Shown here in pieces: positions 17,810-27,217 of a stretch of 64,000 nt of DNA. The notes below the pieces were generated by a model. The model worked only from the letters and a program-made list of their open reading frames with translations. It ran no database searches and was not told where the DNA came from. Position numbers and translations under genes: made by a program. Source of the stretch: Brasilonema angustatum HA4187-MV1. GTDB taxonomy: Bacteria; Cyanobacteriota; Cyanobacteriia; Cyanobacteriales; Nostocaceae. Location of the stretch: the NCBI GenBank assembly GCA_019359695.1, contig JAHHGV010000016.1:62001-126000 (forward strand), written 5' to 3'. Positions within the stretch are counted from its first letter, which is position 1; the number at the start of each line of letters is the position of its first letter.

Positions 17810-18472
17810 TTACGCCGACCTACTTAAACGGTCAGACAAAGGAAGCGCAAGATTACTTTGCGTTGTTGCCCATTCATAAGGAAAGCGATCGCGTGTAAAA
17901 ACTGTAGCGGCTACTTGGTAACCTACAATCGCAATTTCCATACGACCTGCTGGGTTACCTTGCTCAAACATCTGCACCAGCTTACTAAACTCAACAATAA
18001 ACCCCGCAGTGTATTGTGCTAAGATTTCCTTCAATTGTGGCAAGATATTCATTGCCCAAACTTGCAACACATAAGCCAAAGTATCATTCAGCTTGTCCTG
18101 ATTTGCTGCCAAATAGGGGAACATTACTTGGGGATCACAATCTTTTTCAATTGCTTCCAATACATCAACTAAAAAAGTTTCATAAGCTTGCCAGGTGTGA
18201 GAACTTGCTTCTACTCCCAAAGAAGCACCCAACTAATTTTTGAGATTCAACAACCAATCTGCAGTTAATTGGCGACTTTGGTTTGCCATATTTCCTGCAA
18301 CTTGTTCCAAGGCTATTAGGAACCCTTCATCTATCCATTCTTTATCCTCTGCTAAAATATCCATCGCTTCCGCATGAGTCGCGCATCTTAACAGATCTGC
18401 AATTGTATTTAAATAAGTTTGGATTCTTGTTTCGTCCATATGACTTGCCAGTTGTGACTTGAGCACGTTCAC
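17810..18472 (-). pseudogene. N-terminal part of a cyanobacterial CHAT-type repeat protein, with in-frame stop and truncated
   Basis: Two minus-strand open segments are in the same frame and separated only by a TAG at 18233-18235: 18472-18236 (79 codons, ending ADWLLNLKN) and 18232-17810 (140 codons, starting LGASLGVEASSHTW). Together they read as the N-terminal helical region that precedes TPR repeats and a CHAT peptidase in many cyanobacterial proteins. The recognisable repeat start is MEIAIVGYQVAATVFTRDRF then WATTQSNLA. The frame ends eleven residues later, before any TPR array or CHAT domain. A CAG-to-TAG change would explain the stop. Assignment to the CHAT group is from recalled family pattern, not from a search. 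Confidence 0.65.
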
Positions 18473-19110
18473 TGATTTATAATTTTATTGTGCAAAATTC
18501 AACTAGGCATTGTTATGTCACTCAAGAAATAACTTTTAACGCGAAAACCTGGTCAGCGGGACCAGGTTTATCTAAAAGATTTCGTAGTGATCAAATTGGT
18601 TTTATCGTGAGGAAATACAAAGGTTTTACAATTAGGGTGGACAATAACACTAACAAACTCAGCATAAAAAACGTTTTTCCGCTTTGGGATTTGGCTTCGC
18701 CTTTGCAACCTTGGCGCTGTGCCACTTATCATGATACTTATGCTGATATTTGCTCGGGCTGATGACGGAAGGACACCGGGTCATTTACCCTTTTCAGTTC
18801 GGTTGTGCCTTGTTTGGTGTCCTATTTATTAAGTTACCACCCTATTATGGAATTGCCTGCAGTTGTTTACTGAACTTAACAACTGGAGTTTAGCTTCTTC
18901 GCCTAAGGCTATAGCCAACCCAAAAATGTGCTTGTCAGGGTTACTAGATCGTGAAAAACAAGATCCCCGACTCCTTTAAAAGTTGTCGGGGATCTGTGTC
19001 TCTCTATTTATGCGCTACGTGCAGGCACTTTCACACAAATCAAATAGGATTACTATAGAACTCCTCAATAACAGGACAGAGGCGCGATACTTTGCGCCTC
19101 TACATCGCAA
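18473..19110. other. Gene-free region with hairpins
   Basis: No supported gene. A perfect hairpin AAACCTGGTC...GACCAGGTTT lies at 18545-18569 and another at 18961-18995. A 90-codon plus-strand frame at 18490-18762 runs through the first hairpin, has no ribosome site and resembles nothing known to me. Confidence 0.45.
18961..18995. terminator. Hairpin AGATCCCCGAC / GTCGGGGATCT
   Basis: A perfect 11-bp stem with a 13-base loop, located 120 bp downstream of the minus-strand aldo/keto reductase gene. AGATCCCCGAC palindromes are frequent between cyanobacterial genes. It may terminate that gene, although no U-run follows on the minus strand. Confidence 0.5.
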
Positions 19111-20070
19111 TTACCAATTCCACATACGTTGGTTATCGTCTAAATGGTCAGTCACAATCCGCCCAATAACATCTATTTGGTACAAGTCTTCAGTCGAAAG
19201 TTGAACAGAAGCAGCTTGAGCGTTTGCGGTTGCTTGTTCGGGATAACGCACACCAGCGATCGCATAACTCTGCGGTTGAGCTATTAACCATGCTAGTGCT
19301 AACTGGGCAAGGGTACAGTTGTGACGTTCCGCAATTGGGCGCAGTTTTTCCAAAGCTTGTTGAGCTCGTTCAAAATTTTCTCCCTGAAATAGCTTATTCT
19401 TGGCGCGGTTATCTTGTGGGTCAAATTTGTGACCAGCTTCAAACTTTCCTGTCAACAATCCTTGAGCTAGAGGTGAATAAGCAATGATCGCAATCTTATG
19501 TTCGATGCAATAAGGCATTGCATCTTTTTCTACATACCGCCAAAATAAAGAATAAGGAGGCTGCAAGCTATCAACACGTCCGTATTGAGATGCTTCTTCT
19601 AACTGAGTTTTGGAAAAATTGGAAACACCAATAGCCCGAATTTTCCCTTGCTTTTTCAGGTGGTTAAGAGCGTTCATTGTCTCCTCAATTGGAACAAGTT
19701 CAGAATTGAACGAACCAGCCGGCCAATGAATTTGATATAAGTCTATGTAGTCAGTTCTGAGGTTTTTCAAGGAATGCTCACAACACTCAATCACCTGGTT
19801 GTATTTGAGATGGTTAGCAAAAACTTTCGTGGCATACTCAACTTGATCGCGAACATCAGATAAAGCTTGAGCAACAATTCTTTCTGAATGCCCGTCACCA
19901 TAAACCTCAGCAGTATCAACTGTTGTCATACCAGCTTCAAACCCTGCTCGTATTGCTTTAATCGAGTCAGCATCCTCAACTCCCACCCACATTTTTTTAC
20001 CAGCTTGCCAAGTCCCCATGAGAATAGGCGTAATTTTGACATCCGATGTACCCAGCGTTCGCTTTTCCAT
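19111..20070 (-). CDS. Aldo/keto reductase
   Basis: 319 residues, a full (alpha/beta)8 NADPH-dependent oxidoreductase. The catalytic tetrad is visible: Asp and Tyr in VDTAEVYGDGHSE, Lys in VEYATKVF and His in LYQIHWPAG. AIGVSNFSKTQLEEA and AIIAYSPLAQGLLTGKF are standard family segments. Similar to general stress protein 69/YajO-type reductases that act on aldehydes. Start ATG at 20070. It stands alone and is divergent from the DUF1802 gene. Confidence 0.92.
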   Translation of the reverse strand: MEKRTLGTSDVKITPILMGTWQAGKKMWVGVEDADSIKAIRAGFEAGMTTVDTAEVYGDGHSERIVAQALSDVRDQVEYATKVFANHLKYNQVIECCEHSLKNLRTDYIDLYQIHWPAGSFNSELVPIEETMNALNHLKKQGKIRAIGVSNFSKTQLEEASQYGRVDSLQPPYSLFWRYVEKDAMPYCIEHKIAIIAYSPLAQGLLTGKFEAGHKFDPQDNRAKNKLFQGENFERAQQALEKLRPIAERHNCTLAQLALAWLIAQPQSYAIAGVRYPEQATANAQAASVQLSTEDLYQIDVIGRIVTDHLDDNQRMWNW

Positions 20071-20179
20071 AATTACTCCTTAATGGTTTAATTCATTTGT
20101 TGCAGACAGTGACATAGTGTATCGGTCTTGGCGTCAAAATAAATCAGAGTAACAGTAGATGCTTACGGAAGAATTAATT

Positions 20180-20761
20180 ATGACGAATCATGCACTCAAA
20201 GAATGGGCAGTTGCTATCAATGCCTTAGAAACAGGCAAAACAATTATGCTCCTCCGCAAAGGTGGTATCCATGAACGTCATGGACGCTTTGAGGTTAACC
20301 ACAAGCAGATTTTGCTTTACCCAACTTTTGAACATCAACAGCCTTTCTTGCTCAAACCCGACTATACTAATTTGGTGATTCCAGTCACACCTGGTTGGCA
20401 TCCAGAAACAGTTGGTATCAGCAGTTGGGCTGAAATTACAGATATTTTTCCAGTGAGTGAGGAGTCAGTCGTTAATGCTTTACTTCCATTCCACATTTGG
20501 AACGAGTACTTTATTAGCGATCGCCTCAAATGGAAACCGCGTCAGCCATTATATATTCTCCTCTTGCGGACTTACAAACTCCCCCAGGAGCAAGAAATTC
20601 CCTATAGTAGCAAGTATGGTGGCTGTAAGTCATGGATTGACTTGCACGGGTTTATTTCGTTACAAGGATCACAACCAATCTTGTCTGATTCGATATACAC
20701 CCAATTAGTTGCCCAAATTCGCGATATTGTCAGTGATAAATTATATGCTCCATCCATATAA
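20180..20761 (+). CDS. DUF1802 family protein
   Basis: 193 residues from the ATG at 20180, chosen because CGGAAG lies 8 bases before it. The frame opens seven codons earlier at 20159. HALKEWAVAINALETGKTIM, LLRKGGIHERHGRFEV and FLLYPT-like YPTFEHQQP are the conserved DUF1802 segments. Soluble, without a signal. Function unknown; the family is widespread in cyanobacteria. It ends three bases before a MITE-like element. Confidence 0.85.
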   Translation: MTNHALKEWAVAINALETGKTIMLLRKGGIHERHGRFEVNHKQILLYPTFEHQQPFLLKPDYTNLVIPVTPGWHPETVGISSWAEITDIFPVSEESVVNALLPFHIWNEYFISDRLKWKPRQPLYILLLRTYKLPQEQEIPYSSKYGGCKSWIDLHGFISLQGSQPILSDSIYTQLVAQIRDIVSDKLYAPSI

Positions 20762-20764
20762 CGT

Positions 20765-20974
20765 AGGACTTACGCACTTTACAAATCAACTATTGTGTGC
20801 ATGACGTTCAGCAGGTCTAGTTCCGTGCGCTTTTACTATAGTCAGATGAGCACAAAAATTTCCCATTTCGATCTCAAAAGTGCATAAGTTGATTTTGCTT
20901 GCATCTAATTAAAGAAGAAGGGAAAGCAAATAGTATGACGCATATAATCAGATTTTTGTCAATTCGTAAGTCCT
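20765..20974. mobile_element. MITE-like element with AGGACTTACG ends
   Basis: Terminal inverted repeats AGGACTTACG and CGTAAGTCCT enclose 210 bp without a gene, and TA lies on both sides of the GGACTTACG core. The same ends bound the element at 56339-56487. It is probably mobilised in trans by an IS with similar ends; none is present in the window. Confidence 0.6.
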
Positions 20975-21247
20975 ATAACTGATAACTATCAAAAAAAGTA
21001 CTCAAAAATACATCAATTTTTGTGAACCATAGGATAGCATTGGCTAAACGCAAAAGATGACTGCGTTTCTTTTCATAGCCTTTCGTCTGTAAAGCGTCTA
21101 CGTCTTACATTCGCTTTGAATTGTGTGACTTGTCTTGAGGTTAACCGCAGTGAAAAATACAGAAAGTACCCCAAAAGGGCGATGTAGATATTGACAGATG
21201 TCTGTAAGTATGCTTCTAAGCTAACTAAAATAAATCAGGAGTTTGCC

Positions 21248-21499
21248 ATGCATGGAAGAATGTGCTGGTTGTCAAAATTTGGCGACAGTGAGGAAAAAAT
21301 TTTGCATTTGCAGACAGGACCAAATGAACCTTGGCGTCCTTACACAGCCTTTGGGCAACTTGCAGTTCCAGATTACAAAATACCAGGCGGTTCTAGGGGT
21401 TGGGCGACTTTCCAAAAATTGTTAAAAGCAGGTTGGACTTTGATACCAACTGCAAGAGCAAACGAATTCTCGTCCTCAAGGACTTCAGTTGAGTCATGA
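21248..21499 (+). CDS. Small conserved-looking protein, unknown function
   Basis: 83 residues from the ATG at 21248, selected because AGGAG lies six bases upstream; the frame stays open back to 21191 without a site. The protein is soluble with several Trp and Gly residues (WLSKFGDSEEKILHLQ, NEPWRPYTAFGQLAVPDY, SRGWATFQKLLKAGWTLIPT). I recognise no domain. The strong ribosome site and protein-like composition make it likely real. Confidence 0.55.
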   Translation: MHGRMCWLSKFGDSEEKILHLQTGPNEPWRPYTAFGQLAVPDYKIPGGSRGWATFQKLLKAGWTLIPTARANEFSSSRTSVES

Positions 21500-21532
21500 G
21501 TCAAGACAGAAGGTAGGAAAGTTTTTCACTTT

Positions 21533-22687
21533 TTACAAACCCCTAGGCGAACCTTCACCACGGGGATCAGCTGCGCCTTCTAAAGTTCCGTCTGGTGTTA
21601 CGACAATCGAATTAACATTACCCCAAGGCTTAGTTTGTTTAATTCTGTGTCCCCGACGCTGCAACTCGGCAAGAGTAAGAGCTTCCAAACCGAAAGGTTC
21701 GACTCTTAGTTCATCAGGTAACCACTGATGATGTATGCGAGGTGCAGATACAGCCATGCCAGCATCCATCTTGTATTCTAGTACATTCAAGAGGATTTGC
21801 AAGACTTGTGTGATAATGTTACCTCCGCTAGGCGCACCCACTGCTACACGGAGGTGACCATTTTCAGTCACAATAGTGGGAGTCATGCTAGATAGAGGCG
21901 TTTTACGCGGTGCGATTGCGCAAAGCGCAGACGCCAAGGGTATCGCATTCGCCTCAGTTTCCACAAGCCCAAACACATTCGGGACTCCAGGCGCAGCAGC
22001 AAAATCATCCATCTCGTCATTCATCAGAATACCAGTTCCTGGTACCACAACTCCAGAACCAAAACCGTAGTTGAGTGTGAAAGTTAAGCTAACAGCATTG
22101 CGCTGTTCATCTACAACAGTTAGGTGGCTGGTTTGAGGTGATTCATATCGAGTCGCGTAGAACCCCACTCCTAACTTTTTCTTGCGTGCAGCCAGAGGAA
22201 GGCTATTTCTGACTCTGCGCTTGCCCAGACTTTGTTGGCGGAAAAGATACTGCAATAATTGGGGATCAGCGGAATTTGATGTAAATTGCTGTAGCGTTTT
22301 ATAATCTGCTGGCTTGACTTCACTTGAAGGTGTAGCCCTTTCCATGTTGATTTATTGACGCCGTTTTTTGGCGTAAGCGAGGCTGATAAGTTGTGCTACA
22401 GGAACTTTGACAAAATCTAGATCGCCCAAATATTGTGAACGATCAGCGTAGGCGATTTTCATCGCTTCCACTATCAAGTGTAAGGCGTCGGGGTGGTGCC
22501 ATCCTAAAGATTTTAAATCTGTGTCACCAATAATATTTAGAATTTCTAATAGGTGAACTCCTCCAGATGAAGGAGGTGGCATTGAGCAAATTTTAGCTTG
22601 GCGGAAGTTACCACAGATTGGAGTGCGCCAGACGGGCTTGTAAGATTTAAGATCCTCACGAGTTATCAAACCACCGTTTTTTGACAT
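21533..22687 (-). pseudogene. ggt: Gamma-glutamyltransferase, N-terminally truncated and split by an in-frame stop
   Basis: Two minus-strand segments in one frame are separated by a TAA at 22352-22354. The upstream part (22687-22355, 111 codons) has NGGLITREDLKSYKPVW and PPPSSGGVHLLEIL. The downstream part (270 codons from the ATG at 22345) has ERATPSSEV, the catalytic Thr region SPQTSHLTVVD, LNYGFGSGVVVPGTGILMND and GAPSGGNIITQV. The first ~220 residues, including the signal peptide and the substrate Arg, are absent. The motif LLNPERATPSS expected at the junction suggests TTA changed to TAA. It probably once encoded a periplasmic glutathione-cleaving enzyme. The downstream part retains the small subunit but not the maturation context. 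Confidence 0.85.
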
Positions 22688-22711
22688 GTCGGAGCCGATA
22701 CGCCGAAGGCG

Positions 22712-23449
22712 TCAATTTTTACTAACAAATACAAATCCTCGGCTCTTACCAGAAGCTGAGTCAGTCGTTGCCATAGCCTTCCATAAATCTGCTGTTTTCA
22801 CCCAAACTGGTGGATATTTGTAACGAGAAACGTCCATAATTAAAAATCTATCTGTTTTTTCGTTATATGCTGCTAGAGGTGATATATGTCCACCTTTTTC
22901 TTGTCCAATGTCTTTACGTAAATAATTAACTAAAACGAAATTCCCTGGCTGTTTCAAATTTTCTGATACCAGTTTATTAAAATCTTGTAGGTTAGTATCA
23001 CTTGCGTGGTAAACCTTAACTTTTACACCATAACTCCCTAATAATTGTCCCATTTTATCTAGCGTCATACCCATACGAGAAACAATCTCAGGTGCTAACA
23101 CTTTTCGGGTAGCTTCGTTTGTAAAAAAGTTTTCTTGAGTGAACACATGGTAAGGAGAATACTGCGGCGCTTCTGGTGCTGGAATTTGCAAACCATTCAG
23201 CACCATAACAATACTAGCGACTCCACAATATGCCTGATTGTTTTGGGTAACAAACTGCATACTGAGTGGGAAGAAATCTTCTCTTGATTGACTTTCTAAT
23301 AATAATTTTTCTCCTTCAGGCGAATTGAAGGCAATTAAAGTTTTAGGCAGAGTGAGTGTTTGAGCAAAGACACTTCCAGCAGCAATAACAGTACCTATGA
23401 TCAAAGCATTGAAAGGTACTTTGCTTGTTTGGAGTAAAATATTCTTCAT
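22712..23449 (-). CDS. pcs: Phytochelatin synthase, one-domain cyanobacterial type
   Basis: 245 residues, close to the Nostoc enzyme. The N-terminus (residues 8-30) is signal-like. The papain-fold triad is clear: Cys75 in NQAYCGVASIVM, His188 in KGGHISPLAAY and Asp206 in FLIMDVSRYKYPPVWV. One-domain cyanobacterial enzymes mainly remove glycine from glutathione and its conjugates and make little phytochelatin. It has no C-terminal Cys-rich metal-sensing domain. The broken ggt gene follows 24 bp downstream, so both once concerned glutathione turnover. An ABC binding-protein gene lies 68 bp upstream in the same direction. Confidence 0.92.
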   Translation of the reverse strand: MKNILLQTSKVPFNALIIGTVIAAGSVFAQTLTLPKTLIAFNSPEGEKLLLESQSREDFFPLSMQFVTQNNQAYCGVASIVMVLNGLQIPAPEAPQYSPYHVFTQENFFTNEATRKVLAPEIVSRMGMTLDKMGQLLGSYGVKVKVYHASDTNLQDFNKLVSENLKQPGNFVLVNYLRKDIGQEKGGHISPLAAYNEKTDRFLIMDVSRYKYPPVWVKTADLWKAMATTDSASGKSRGFVFVSKN

Positions 23450-23517
23450 AGTAATCTCTTCTGAAAGAATTTATAATAAATAAACTCTACCAGAACGAGT
23501 GACGCATGAGATGATGA

Positions 23518-24408
23518 TTAGGCTAAACCGTTGGCTTTGCGAAACTCGCTGACAACTTCCTTAACATCACGTAACTCGCCCTCAACTAAGTTGTTTAAGT
23601 GGCGCATTTGGGAAGCCGAAATTTTTCCACTAAGTTGGGCGATCGCCTTCCTTAATTCTGGATGCTTTTGCAATGTTTCTTTACGTACTATTGGCGTTGC
23701 TTCATAAGGTGGGAAATACTGCTTATCATCCTTTAGTACAACTAAACCTAAGCGAGATATTTGCCCATCAGTAGAATTTGCACTTATGATATTGACTTGC
23801 TTTTGTAAAAGCGCACGGTATAGCAATCCCAAATCCATAATCCGAGGAGACTGAGCAAAGTGTAAACCGTAAGTTTTAGACAATCCAGGGAAACCATCTT
23901 CCCTGTCCATAAATTCGTAACCAAATGCAGCGCGCCACTGAGGTGCATATTGAGCAGCTTCAGAGAGAGTTTGAATATTATAACGTCTTGCATCTTCACC
24001 GCTTATGATCATCGCAAATGTATTTTCAAAACCCAAAGATTTCATCACTTCCAAATTAAATTGCTGGGCATAAGCTTGTTTTAACCGTTGATAAACCTCT
24101 TTTGGATCGTTAATTACTCTTTGTTTTAAAATAGCAGTGAAAGCCGTACCTGTATACTCAACATAAGCATCAATTTTGCCAGTAGTTATAGCTTGATGAC
24201 AAACAAAAGTACCCATCAAGTCGCGCAGTTCAACTTTTAAATTTGTTGTTGCTTCGATTTGCTGTGCTAAAAGTTCGCTTAAAATAGCCTGCTCACCAAG
24301 ACCTTTAGAAGCAACAACAATATCACCACCACTTTTATTAAACTGACAGCTGACAATCCCCATTACCAAAGTAAAAGTTACAAGGAAAAAGGTGATTTTC
24401 TTTTTCAT
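23518..24408 (-). CDS. Glycine betaine/choline-type ABC transporter binding lipoprotein (OpuAC domain)
   Basis: 296 residues. The signal ends in a lipobox (MGIVSC, Cys21), so the protein is lipid-anchored. The OpuAC fold starts DIVVASKGLGEQAILSELLA and includes DAYVEYTGTAFTAIL and ISANSTDGQISRLGLVVLKD. The substrate may be glycine betaine, choline, proline or another osmolyte. It is the last gene of a three-gene set with the permease and ATPase upstream. A 151-bp gap holding a dispersed repeat separates it from the permease. Confidence 0.9.
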   Translation of the reverse strand: MKKKITFFLVTFTLVMGIVSCQFNKSGGDIVVASKGLGEQAILSELLAQQIEATTNLKVELRDLMGTFVCHQAITTGKIDAYVEYTGTAFTAILKQRVINDPKEVYQRLKQAYAQQFNLEVMKSLGFENTFAMIISGEDARRYNIQTLSEAAQYAPQWRAAFGYEFMDREDGFPGLSKTYGLHFAQSPRIMDLGLLYRALLQKQVNIISANSTDGQISRLGLVVLKDDKQYFPPYEATPIVRKETLQKHPELRKAIAQLSGKISASQMRHLNNLVEGELRDVKEVVSEFRKANGLA

Positions 24409-24454
24409 CTATAGGAATCCGGTTTGATTTGGTGAATTACAAAGTAGAGACGCT

Positions 24455-24524
24455 TAACAGGGAACAGGGAAGAAGTAATAAAAGTGTACCTAGCTTCGTC
24501 AAAAATCAAATACGAGTCCTATAT
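24455..24524 (+). repeat. Dispersed repeat, copy B
   Basis: Reads TTAACAGGGAACAGGGAAGA, then AGTAATAAAAGTGTACCTAG and CTTCGTCAAAAATCAAATAC, ending GAGTCCTATAT. Same family as 8730-8785 and 62772-62854. It splits the binding-protein gene from its transporter partners. Confidence 0.75.
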
Positions 24525-24559
24525 CTATCTTCTTCACTATTGCTGAACTATAATTCGTT

Positions 24560-25201
24560 CTATTTTTTCTTCACTTGAAATTTTCCCTCCAACCAACCAA
24601 TAGTAAAATCAGCAAGCAAAGCAATAGCGGCAGCCGGAATTGCACCAGCTAAAATTAACTGATTATTAACTGTTACAATACCACGAAAAATCAACTCTCC
24701 TAAACCACCAGCACCAATCGCTGCTGCTATAGTTGCAATTCCAATCGCAATAACCGTTGCCACCCGCACCCCTGCTAGGATAACACCCAGAGCCAAGGGA
24801 ATCTCCACTTGAAGCAACAGTTGTTTATCAGTCATTCCCATGCCTCGCCCAGCTTCTATTATGGCTGGATCGACACCAGTAATACCCGTATAAGTATTCC
24901 GAATCAGTGGTAACAAAGAGTATAGTATTAGGGCAACAGCTGCGGGAACTGTTCCAATTCCGCCGATCACAGGTATGGGGATAAGCAAGCCAAAGAGTGC
25001 TAAACTGGGGACGGTTTGCATAATATTTGCAATACCAAGAACCGGTGCCCGGAGATTCTGTTGGCGAGTAATTAGTATACCAAGTGGGATACCTATCAGA
25101 GTCGCAATTCCAATAGAAATTGCTACCAACAGCAAATGTTCCAAACTATGTTCCAAGATTTGCGGAGCATATTTTATCAGGAAGAAGTTATTGATGTTCA
25201 T
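24560..25201 (-). CDS. Osmoprotectant-type ABC transporter permease
   Basis: 213 residues with five or six membrane helices. The permease signature region is EAGRGMGMTDKQLLLQVEIPLALGVILAG, split here as EAGRGMGMTDKQLLLQVEIP plus LALGVILAG, corresponding to the EAA loop that contacts the ATPase. IMQTVPSLALFGLLIPIPVI is typical of OpuCB/YehW-type subunits. Its ATG overlaps the stop of the ATPase gene by 4 bp (ATGA), so the two are translationally coupled. Confidence 0.92.
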   Translation of the reverse strand: MNINNFFLIKYAPQILEHSLEHLLLVAISIGIATLIGIPLGILITRQQNLRAPVLGIANIMQTVPSLALFGLLIPIPVIGGIGTVPAAVALILYSLLPLIRNTYTGITGVDPAIIEAGRGMGMTDKQLLLQVEIPLALGVILAGVRVATVIAIGIATIAAAIGAGGLGELIFRGIVTVNNQLILAGAIPAAAIALLADFTIGWLEGKFQVKKK

Positions 25202-25947
25202 AGGGCTGGTTTAAGACATTGCAGAAATGCGAGTGCTTCTGGGTGTTGAGAACCCTGAAATTCCTCTGGTGTACCCAACACTACTAATTTTCCTCCATCC
25301 ATTAACCCAATTCTTGAGGCCAACAGAAATGCTTCTTGGATATCGTGAGTGACAAACACAACTGTCTTACCCAGTTCCTGCTGTAACCGTTTAAATTCTT
25401 GTTGTAGTTCTAAACGCGTGATTGGATCGAGTGCGCCAAAAGGTTCATCCATCAATAACACTGGTGGATCTGCGGCTAGCGCCCTTGCGACACCAACTCG
25501 TTGTCTTTGCCCTCCTGAAAGTTCATGTGGATATCTTTGAGCAAATTTTTCTGGTTCTAAACCAACTAAATCCAACAGTTCACGAACTCGTATTTCAATC
25601 TGTCTGGGTTTCCAACCTTGTAAAGATGGAACTAAGCCCACATTACGTTCCACTGTAAAATGTGGAAATAAACCTGTTTCTTGAATCACATAACCAATCT
25701 TGCGCCTAAGTCTAATTTCATCCCATTGAGTTGTGGGAATGCCATCAAATACTACCTTGCCTTGTGTAGGTATAAATAGGCGATTGATTAATTTCATTGT
25801 CGTAGTTTTGCCACTACCACTACGTCCTAGTAGTATCAGTGCCTCTCCCTGATGGATAGTAAAATTGAGGTTTGATACCAAAGGTCGATTATTCCGGCTA
25901 AAGGTGACATTGTCAAATTCGACAGCAATTTGGTTGTCCTGCGACAT
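25198..25947 (-). CDS. Osmoprotectant-type ABC transporter ATPase
   Basis: 249 residues. Walker A is LLGRSGSGKTTTMK, Q-loop VIQETGLFPHFTVERNVG, signature LSGGQRQRVGVARALAA, Walker B VLLMDEPFGALDP and switch His VFVTHDIQEAFLL. The closest type is OpuCA/ProV-like (quaternary-amine importers), but the C-terminal CBS pair of some OpuCA proteins is missing. First gene of the three-gene set on this strand. Confidence 0.92.
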   Translation of the reverse strand: MSQDNQIAVEFDNVTFSRNNRPLVSNLNFTIHQGEALILLGRSGSGKTTTMKLINRLFIPTQGKVVFDGIPTTQWDEIRLRRKIGYVIQETGLFPHFTVERNVGLVPSLQGWKPRQIEIRVRELLDLVGLEPEKFAQRYPHELSGGQRQRVGVARALAADPPVLLMDEPFGALDPITRLELQQEFKRLQQELGKTVVFVTHDIQEAFLLASRIGLMDGGKLVVLGTPEEFQGSQHPEALAFLQCLKPAL

Positions 25948-26307
25948 GGGTAACTTACAAGCTGGTTTTCTGTCATTATCTTCTGATTTTAGTCATATGG
26001 GGGATTCGATACTGCTGTAGTAACTGAACTGCCCAGACAGCCATACTTCCAATCTGAATTGTTAGGTAACAAACTATTTGTCTTGTTATCAAACAAGTGT
26101 CGTAAAGGTGTTGAGTAGATGTCGTTTTCACCTAAAGTGTGTTTTACATAATGGTTTTTTAGATACTTAACAGCCAAGAAAACCAGAAAACAATGTTATC
26201 TATTTGGCGAATCCCTGATAGAGCGTGACTATATAAGCATTATCTTAAGCGACACTAAAAACGTTAATAACGACAAATAATTTGTTACTCCACATCAGCA
26301 AGGGCAA
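25948..26307. other. Gene-free region between sodC and the ABC operon
   Basis: A 62-codon minus-strand frame (26177-25989) has no ribosome site and no recognisable content. No repeat or strong hairpin was seen apart from the one spanning the sodC stop. Confidence 0.45.
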
Positions 26308-26925
26308 TCAAATCTGATCGTTTGATTGCTCTTGTCCAGAATCATGAGTTACGATTCCACAGGCTAAGCGTCCACCACCAGCTTCTGCTGCTGTTCCGCC
26401 CGCTTTTTGCTGATCCGGTAATAAGTGAATAATAATTGCACTACCATTTTCATCAAACAAAGTCACCGGACCTTCACTGAGGGTGACTCGACTAGTTAGC
26501 ACATTGTATGTTGCATGTCCCTGTTCATCCACAACTAGGTTTGGCAAGTCACCTAAATGATATGGGTGGTTTGCTTCTACTGGAAGTTCCGAACCAAAAG
26601 GACCAGGATCAAAGTGTCCACCTGTGGTCGTAAAAGCAGGTTGGGCACTGGGTTCGCACACGCCCGCAGCATGAATGTGGAGTCCGTGCAAACCGGGAGT
26701 TAAGGTTGCTGGATTGCCTTGAATATTACCTTGAATTCGTACCAATCCATTATTTCGCTGCTTCAAGATTAAGGTGCCACTAATATCTGTACCTGTAAGC
26801 TCAACTCGTGCTCCTATAGGACTCTGCGCTATGGTGGGTTGCCCTGATGTAAGTGTGTAAATCAGCATCAAACAAACAGAGACTGCGAAAATAAACAGAG
26901 ATTTTTTTGGTGAAAACTTAATCAC
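26308..26925 (-). CDS. sodC: Cu/Zn superoxide dismutase, exported
   Basis: 205 residues from a GTG at 26925 that is backed by the strong site AGGAGG five bases upstream. A signal peptide (SLFIFAVSVCLMLIYTLTSG) sends it out of the cytoplasm. Metal ligands are complete: HxH in LHGLHIHAAGVC, His in GGHFDPG, His and His/Asp in ANHPYHLGDLPN and the final His in SAIIIHLLPD. The disulfide Cys are in GVCEP and LACGIV, and the active-site Arg in GGGRLACG. It dismutates superoxide in the periplasm. A 14-bp inverted repeat (26299-26334) spans the stop codon and may end transcription. Confidence 0.95.
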   Translation of the reverse strand: MIKFSPKKSLFIFAVSVCLMLIYTLTSGQPTIAQSPIGARVELTGTDISGTLILKQRNNGLVRIQGNIQGNPATLTPGLHGLHIHAAGVCEPSAQPAFTTTGGHFDPGPFGSELPVEANHPYHLGDLPNLVVDEQGHATYNVLTSRVTLSEGPVTLFDENGSAIIIHLLPDQQKAGGTAAEAGGGRLACGIVTHDSGQEQSNDQI

Positions 26926-27217
26926 TATGACCTCCTACGTTCATAGTAGATAACTTGATTTAGATTCTACACTGGGCAGGTATCCGAGTTGAATAGATAG
27001 TCTTTTATAAATTCTCAATGAACAAAAAATACAAGATATATACTGTAAAACAAGTATTGAGTCAAATGAGCTTCATGTAAAATTTAATATAGCTTTATTT
27101 TTAACTAACTATCCCAAATTATACTGGTTGCAAACAAGCACATCTTGGCAAAAAAATTAGCATAAGCTAATACAAAGATTTGCCAACAAAACCAGAAGAA
27201 TTGAAAAAAAATGAGCC

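Noticed and set aside
18490..18762. 90-codon plus-strand frame
   Set aside because: It reads through a perfect hairpin, lacks a ribosome site and resembles no family known to me.
22712..25947. One operon from the ABC ATPase through phytochelatin synthase
   Set aside because: The direction agrees, but a dispersed repeat and 151 bp separate the permease from the binding protein; without transcript data only the ATPase-permease coupling is supported.
25989..26177. 62-codon minus-strand frame beside sodC
   Set aside because: No ribosome site, no recognisable segment and A/T-rich random-like composition.
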